From Chrysogorgia sp. JL179-B06 (lineage: Eukaryota > Cnidaria > Anthozoa > Scleralcyonacea > Chrysogorgiidae): a DNA stretch of 64,000 nucleotides. Positions within the stretch are counted from its first letter, which is position 1, and every line of letters starts with the position of its first letter. This document shows, piece by piece, positions 58,761 to 64,000 of this stretch. Below the pieces are notes generated by a model. The model was not told the origin of the DNA. It saw only the letters and a list, made by a program, of their open reading frames with translations, and did not search any database. The translations under genes were made by a program, and so were the position numbers. The stretch covers positions 1,869,492-1,933,491 of the forward strand of contig JAYKKM010000379.1 of NCBI GenBank assembly GCA_035772405.1, read 5' to 3'.

Positions 58761-59359
58761 GTAAAATCATCTTATTTTACATCTTTCCAATTCACATATA
58801 TATACACGGACGAATATTATCAATTTAAAAAAGAATTATTCTTCCCATCAACTGATCCGAAACCGCCATTGCGAATTTGTGATAATAATATAGTCATTCA
58901 ATGGTTTACCGTTTCTAGAAGGTCGAGGTTTCATAACCAAAGGATGGTGTTTTACCAAAATAGTAGAAAAATTATAGAGGCAACGAAGACCTGCAGCGTC
59001 GTCATGCAGAAGAGTGAAACGTAAAGTGGAACGGTGAACCCTTTCGAGTTTTCGATTCGTATTTTAACACTACCTATCCGGGACTATATCCATCTCGGAG
59101 ACGTGTCTTTGTATAACGTTTCTAGTGTAAAACGGTCGATCACTCGATCATGCTGAGTTACGTATGCATGTAGGTACCTGTAGAACGAGGCATTCACATG
59201 CCTCCATAGATTATCTCCGTCTTGGGACTATAATTGATTTTATTTAATCCATCGAAGTAACGTTGTTGAATGATCTTCGAGTCTAAGTGAATTAAATTAT
59301 TATGACGTATTACTCCCGCAGTTTTCATGTACGTCCTTTATCGGTTGAAGTAGAATTAA
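58761..59359. other. intergenic, nothing recognised
   Basis: The plus-strand frame over 58683-59024 starts inside the minisatellite and has no domain. Confidence 0.35.
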
Positions 59360-59665
59360 TTTGTAGGTGAGATTGTGGAAAACAATTGAACATTGTCTCA
59401 ATAAGGAACACACTAAAAAAATTGGAATATTTTACCTCCTATCCGTATATAACAGTATGCTTGTTTTGCAGCCAACGTTTCGTTGTTCTTCAAATCTTTG
59501 TTCTTTGTACTGATAATATAAGCCTATAGAGAATTTCCAAGTGGATACGTAGTTGGAGAAAATGTTTCGTCAGGCATAGAGACATCGATCCTTAAAACGC
59601 GGGACGATAAGAAGCTTTAGAACTATTATAATTTTAAATAGCTAGGACAATTCCTTTATTGTTAA
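59360..59665. repeat. diverged copy of the 42905-43150 part of the duplicated unit
   Basis: Shares GGAACACACTAAAA, CTTTGTACTGATA, GAGAAAATGTTT and TTTAAATAGCTAG in the same order. The complement reads TGAAGAACAACGAAACGTTGG, the GAAACGTT form often found near Penelope ends. Confidence 0.6.
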
Positions 59666-61259
59666 TTAAAAAAAAAAGCTACCATCAAGCTGTGCCCAGC
59701 TGCACACAGGCGTCCAAAAATAGTCCGGGCACACATTCGGAGGCCAAATACTTCATGTAAACAAGAAGTATTTTCCATTAAGATTATTAACTTATTGGAA
59801 TGTTATATTAACTTATTAAATTATTGATTATTAACGTTTAGGCCACTTTGGAAGCCGGTCTTCCAGAACAGTCGCTCTGCAGCGTCATGTGAGACACTTT
59901 CCTCCCCTAATCAATTACGATTTAATTGCCTACGATTAAAACCAATGGCGTCCAAACTTCGAATATGTTTCAAGCCGATGGCATGTATGCGTCATTGAAC
60001 TGGAACTAGTTTTATGCCGCAAAAGGCATTTCGGGAGAAGAACACATGGCGGCCATAATGTAAAAGAAAACGTTTGCATGAAGGTTTTGTTAAAGATTGA
60101 AAATGGAAGGAAGAAAACGGCACGTAGTTTGACAATGTAAGCTTTATGTTTAATACCTCAGTCATCTATATTTATTGAACTTATTCCGAACCTTTTATAG
60201 CATATTTATAACGTAACATTGTTTTTTGTATTTATTTATAGCTTCAGATGTATAATTACAGTACTATATATTAAAATAAATCCTGCAAAGCGAAGCTATG
60301 TTCCGTGTAAATGTCGAATTAAAGGAACCATTGATCTGCAAATATTTACTCGCTGGAGTATTTACGAAAGATTTGTGAACTGAAAAGTGTGAAAATTTGT
60401 ATTATGTTTTAAAAACGGTTAGCCCTTCAGAGCGCGTAGGCATCCGTTTGTACCAATAATACATTAAATTACAAAATTACAGGATATACAGGATATAAAT
60501 AATATACAACAGACAAAAAAATAAACAAATGTACATAAATCCTTAACTAAAATTAAATCTATTTAAAAAACTCAAAACCATTACCCGAATACTTAAACTT
60601 AGTTGCCCGAGAGAATAGCCTTGAACTGCTTTAGAGTGAGCATTTATTTCTTTTAGTATCTTTTGGTAGATTATTCCAACAGACTAGCACCAGAATAAGC
60701 AATACTTTTCTTCATAAAATTTTGTAATTGGGTTTTTGTACGGCGTAGTCAGTGTTATTACTGGCGTAGACTATAATTGAATTGTTGTTTACACTAAACA
60801 AAGCTGGTCATCGGCTATTTGGAAAGTGTGTTGTGTTTTATTTTATGCATAAATAATTAATTTGTTTAATATTTCCTTCTGTCTTCCAACGATTTCCAGC
60901 CTAATTCCCCCAGCACGAATCGCTTGATGTCACATTCATATGAATCTTCCCAGTAATGACTCTTGGCATGCCACTATTTTGCATTTTTTGCAATTTTATT
61001 CCCTTGTAGACCAATACTACAATTGTCCCAAACAAGACTAATAGTCAAAATGTGGGAGAACTATAGCATTGTACACATTTCTCAATATTGGTTTAAGGAA
61101 CAAACTTTTTCATGCGAAACGAAGTCATACCGATATCCTTTGATGATGCTTTTAGTAACAACATTATTGACATGGTCCCTTTACCATAAAAGTTGTTCAT
61201 ACTTTCGACAATAATAACCCAAAATTCATGTGGATTTAAGGTATGGATGTTCATATTTG
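59666..61259. other. intergenic, nothing recognised
   Basis: 60440-60740 resembles the reversed 3' region of a retroelement (e.g. AGATTATTCCAACAGACTAG) but carries no coding part to confirm it. Other frames have no domain. Confidence 0.35.
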
Positions 61260-64000
61260 AATAATATTTGGTTTACACAATTGGATCCAAGAGGAGCAAG
61301 TTTAGAAAAGGCTAAGAATCATTCGCCGTGCTGCAAAAGGGAAAGTTGAACTCGAATGCATGAAAAGAATGCAAAATGTTATTTAATTGAAGCTGAACGC
61401 GGACCAGTTCAGGAAATTGAGGAAGTGTTAGAAGGAAGTAAAGGATGCATATACAGCTTTAGTTAACCAAACATGATGGATTATGGCAATGTTTTTATGT
61501 GATGAGGAATAACGATGATGCCGAATGATTATGTTAACAAACGGAAAAGAACAATCAAACCAAAGTTTATGGAGGAGTAAATACAACCAGGTATTAATCA
61601 CCGAAACAAGTGAATCCACTAGTCCCCAGCCATCCGCTGAATAATCGTACCCGTAAACCCTTGAATGCAGCCAGTATTCCAAACTGTAACAAATGAACAG
61701 CCTGTTGAACATCCTCCCAGTGACAATGTAAAAGTGAATGTGCCCATCAAAGTGAATCTGCTTTTGACCAAACCTATGAAGAATTATGTAATCCCGCCCA
61801 TAACAGACGCCTTCAAAGTCATTATTTAATCCATGTAAAAGGCATAAAAAGCCAAAACTGCCAATATTACTAAGGAGATGCTTAGAAAGTAATTTTCATA
61901 TTCAAGTCTGATTTTTCAACATGCCATAGAGAATAACTGCTCAGAAAGAGACGCTGATCACTATTTCTATCATACGGTCGTGTCAAGGCCCGGAGCCTGC
62001 CAAGCTAGTTGAGGGAATAAATGACAACTGATCTCAAAGCTAGATGGAAAGTACCTGGAACACCACAATTATGGAGTATCATAAGGAGTCAATCTCGGAT
62101 ACAATCACTGGAAGAACTTGAGAAACGGGCCTCAAGAGCATGGAAAATAACCCAAAAAACCACACATCCATTTCCTTGATTGAACGAAGATGACACCGGA
62201 TGAACTTAAAGTCTGGTCGTCGCCATATTTTATGTACAAGATGTGGAACAAACCATCATTGGCTAATTTAGTTAAATGGGATGGAGGATGAAATGGACTG
62301 TGCGAATACGTATCTGGTGGCTACCAAATACAGAAAGGGTACTGAACCACGTCGGCAAGGGTAGTTCACGCTGTAGGGTACTGGGAATGGCAATCAATCG
62401 GCTGGAGGATTCAATGGTGATCGGCCCCCGACCATTGAGCCCAGTAGTGCCGCGACAAGCAGAGGAACCAATGTTTAACGCTTTTGCAAAGAACTACACT
62501 ATTTTGATCAATGTTCCCCGATTCAAAGCCAATGACACCCAAGAAACGATGGGAAATTGTGAAAGAGCAAAGAGCATCGTTTTAGTTGTCTCAAGCGGGA
62601 GTTAAAGGTCACAGCAGCCTCAAATTTGCCTACGGAAGAAAGAGTGTCAGGACAGGAAAACGTGACGGTTCCATCTGTAAAAAACCGCACCATAAACGTC
62701 TTCACGACAAACACAAGTCCAGATCAGAAAAAATGTTGTATTGATCTGTACAAGACAATTGGGAAGAAAAGCCTGTTTCTAACCTTTTTATTGTCTGCCC
62801 ACCGTTGAAAGGCGCCAACAATTAAAGTGTGGAACGGGCAAGTGTGTTTTATGACAGCGGTGCGCAAATCAGCATGATTAGAGAATGCCTTTGCATAAAA
62901 AGAAGAACTCGAATTAGAGAAAGTAAGCCTGCAACAATTCTCATTGCTACAGTAGGGAGAACACTGAACAGGAACTAAACACTAAGTTTGTACAAGGTCC
63001 CAATATTACGCATCCTACATGGTAAGCTAATTCAAACAATCGAAGCAGTAGGTATTTCCGCAAATCTCACAAGACACTGCAAACAATTAAATAGCGACCA
63101 AGTTTCAGAAATGTTCAGCTTACGCCAAAAAATGAAGTTCATCGAAAGCCAGGACCGATTGACATTCTTGTTGGCAATAAACTATCCCGTCCTTTCATAC
63201 CGGTGAAACAAGATTTAAAGAATGGTCTTTGCTGCTCGTAAGAGTCCGTTAGGATGGGTCCGTATTTGGTGTAAAGTCCCCCAATGGATCAAGTCCTAAA
63301 ACGTAAACAAGTTCTCCATGTTAGAATTTGCCCCACGCAGTGGAAATAAGTAGAATTCTGGAAAACCGAACAACAATGGGGTATGCTGTGTCTCCTTGTA
63401 CGTGTGAAAGCAACAAAAAATGTCACCACAAGACCGGGCTGAAATGAAGATAATACGAAGAATCGTGCACGCTCCAGATAATAAATGGGACTTTGAAATA
63501 CACCATTGGAAAATGAGACCCGACAGAGTTGCCCAACAACTACACGCAAGTAGTTCCAACAAGATGTAAAGCACTGAGCGACGCCTGCGTTTCAAACCCA
63601 GAATTATTCCGAGTGCTACAACAGCCAGATAAAAAGAAATGGAAGATATGAAAATCTCAAGGAAGCTGACAAACGAAGAGGTTGAAGAATGGGAAATGGT
63701 CCTGTGCATTACATATCCCATCAACGCCGTCGGTGCGTCCCAGAGAAAAGATAGAAAAGCTAAAGTTGAGAATCAGTTCATGGCAAATCTAACCTGCATC
63801 ACGCCTTCCGCCTTATACGGCCACCGTTCATGTTTACCATCCTGCGATTATTTCGGTCCAATAAAGGTGAAGAATCGGACGAAACACAACAATGAAACCA
63901 TTACGGGGCTTATAATAACGTGCATGAACACACGGGCTATTCATTGCGAACATCGCTGTGGACAGCAAGTGCGATGGACTTTTCTTCAAGTTTCTAAGAA
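61260..64000 (+). pseudogene. BEL/Pao LTR retrotransposon, decayed, RT/RNase H region missing
   Basis: Frame-shifted pieces follow BEL/Pao order. Gag-like sequence runs from about 61270. A zinc-knuckle region (FSCLKRELK near 62585; CKKPHHKRLHDKHKS near 62685-62725) comes next. The aspartic protease has active-site DSGAQISMI at 62852-62878, and YKVPILRILHGKLIQTIEA follows. The protease-RT linker then shows ARKSPLGWV (63230), VLHVRI, a SPCTCE block (63390), ELPNNYTQV (63525) and a GPVHYISH block (63700). Immediately after, integrase sequence begins (KAKVENQFMANL, then CDYFGPIKVK at 63842 and MNTRAIHCE at 63924). No RT catalytic block lies between. The 3' end is beyond the window and no 5' LTR was recognised. 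Confidence 0.8.

Noticed and set aside
60440..60740. Retroelement 3' end on the minus strand
   Set aside because: Only a vague resemblance to known 3' regions; no coding block or defined end, so it was left unassigned.

Overview
The window is nuclear DNA from an animal, most likely a cnidarian and probably an anthozoan. This is an inference. It rests on spliced genes with clean GT-AG introns, an AQP8-type aquaporin, an MFSD6-type transporter, many animal-type retroelement remnants (CR1-like LINEs, Penelope-like elements, BEL/Pao) and very dense foldback MITEs. The DNA is AT-rich, host genes are sparse, and (TA)n microsatellites reach about 200 bp. There are no operons, CRISPR arrays or other prokaryotic features.

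Only two host genes can be supported, both on the minus strand. At 641-1841 lies the first coding exon of an MFSD6-like membrane transporter; it ends in a phase-1 donor and the rest of the gene is beyond base 1. At 15027-25706 lies a complete four-exon AQP8-like aquaporin of 267 codons. All three introns keep frame, both NPA boxes are present and the selectivity filter reads H-I-G-R. Its introns (6.6, 0.8 and 2.5 kb) are packed with transposons.

Everything else is repeat or unannotated. 1-10 kb: foldback elements, a tRNA-Ala-like SINE cluster, a TTAA-flanked MITE with a related empty site nearby, and a retrozyme-like array with type I hammerhead ribozymes (5595-6381). 11.2-13.8 kb: a decayed CR1-like LINE. 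15-26 kb: the aquaporin locus with three more LINE 3' fragments, SINEs, MITEs and a foldback element split by a LINE. 26-39 kb: scattered foldbacks, a 1.4-kb TIR element and a SINE. 39.9-42.2 kb: a TIR element filled with TCGACGT-rich satellite. 42.6-48.8 kb: a near-identical 3.1-kb tandem duplication carrying Penelope GIY-YIG remnants on both strands. 49.5-56.7 kb: a 7.2-kb segment bounded by inverted arms of about 0.55-0.6 kb, holding remnants of a PIN/FEN-like nuclease family and flanked by Penelope reverse-transcriptase pieces. 58.1-58.8 kb: a minisatellite. 61.3-64 kb: a decayed BEL/Pao element whose RT/RNase H region appears deleted.

The most distinctive signal is the retrozyme-like array. 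Two complete hammerhead folds lie in direct repeat with cleavage sites 284 nt apart, so the minus-strand transcript could release a 284-nt monomer able to circularise. Penelope-like elements, the presumed mobilising machinery for such RNAs, are also present as remnants in the window.
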